The notes under the pieces are model-generated. The model searched no databases and was not told where the DNA came from. It saw only the letters and a list, made by a program, of their open reading frames with translations. A stretch of 5,969 nt of DNA from Pseudomonadota bacterium (GTDB taxonomy: Bacteria; Pseudomonadota; Alphaproteobacteria; Caulobacterales; Caulobacteraceae). Each line of letters opens with the position of its first letter. The stretch's first letter is position 1. This document shows positions 5,894-5,969 of the stretch, piece by piece. The position numbers and the translations under genes were made by a program. The stretch is from the NCBI GenBank assembly GCA_023436945.1, contig JAEZHG010000232.1, positions 1 through 5,969 of the forward strand, read 5' to 3'.

Positions 5894-5969
<76 letters not shown>

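Overview
The window reads as ordinary chromosomal DNA of an alphaproteobacterium, possibly of the Caulobacterales (Asticcacaulis/Caulobacter-like). The support is the GC-rich codon use, the alphaproteobacterial form of the initiator tRNA, and paired TadE-type pseudopilin genes. The family is an inference from style, not from a database match.

Layout. On the plus strand, 1-1105 holds the end of a Tad (Flp-type) pilus cluster: a TadE-like gene cut by the left edge, and a second TadE-like gene that starts on the stop codon of the first. They meet a minus-strand block tail to tail, with only 3 bp between stop codons. That block, read right to left from a promoter near 4204-4232, has four closely packed genes: a six-helix membrane protein of unknown function (4178-3555), a small winged-helix regulator (3553-3239), a protein-tyrosine-phosphatase-like protein (3201-2425) and aminodeoxychorismate synthase component I, pabB (2425-1109). 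Spacings are 1 nt, 37 nt and a 1-nt overlap, so one transcript is likely. Farther right on the same strand are AMP nucleosidase, amn (5767-4322), with its own strong terminator, and the initiator tRNA-fMet gene (5969-5894), which loses only its first base to the right edge and has its own terminator.

How the parts work together. The membrane protein and winged-helix gene look like a self-regulated pair: a perfect 7-bp inverted repeat covers the -35 element of their promoter. PabB supplies the chorismate-to-aminodeoxychorismate step of folate synthesis. The phosphatase is translationally coupled to it, but its substrate cannot be read from the sequence. Amn splits AMP to adenine and ribose 5-phosphate and appears to be a separate unit.

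I see no mobile element, CRISPR array, phage gene or defence system. Nothing here convincingly amounts to an undescribed system. The parts most worth following up are the operator/promoter in front of the membrane protein-regulator pair and the phosphatase-pabB coupling.
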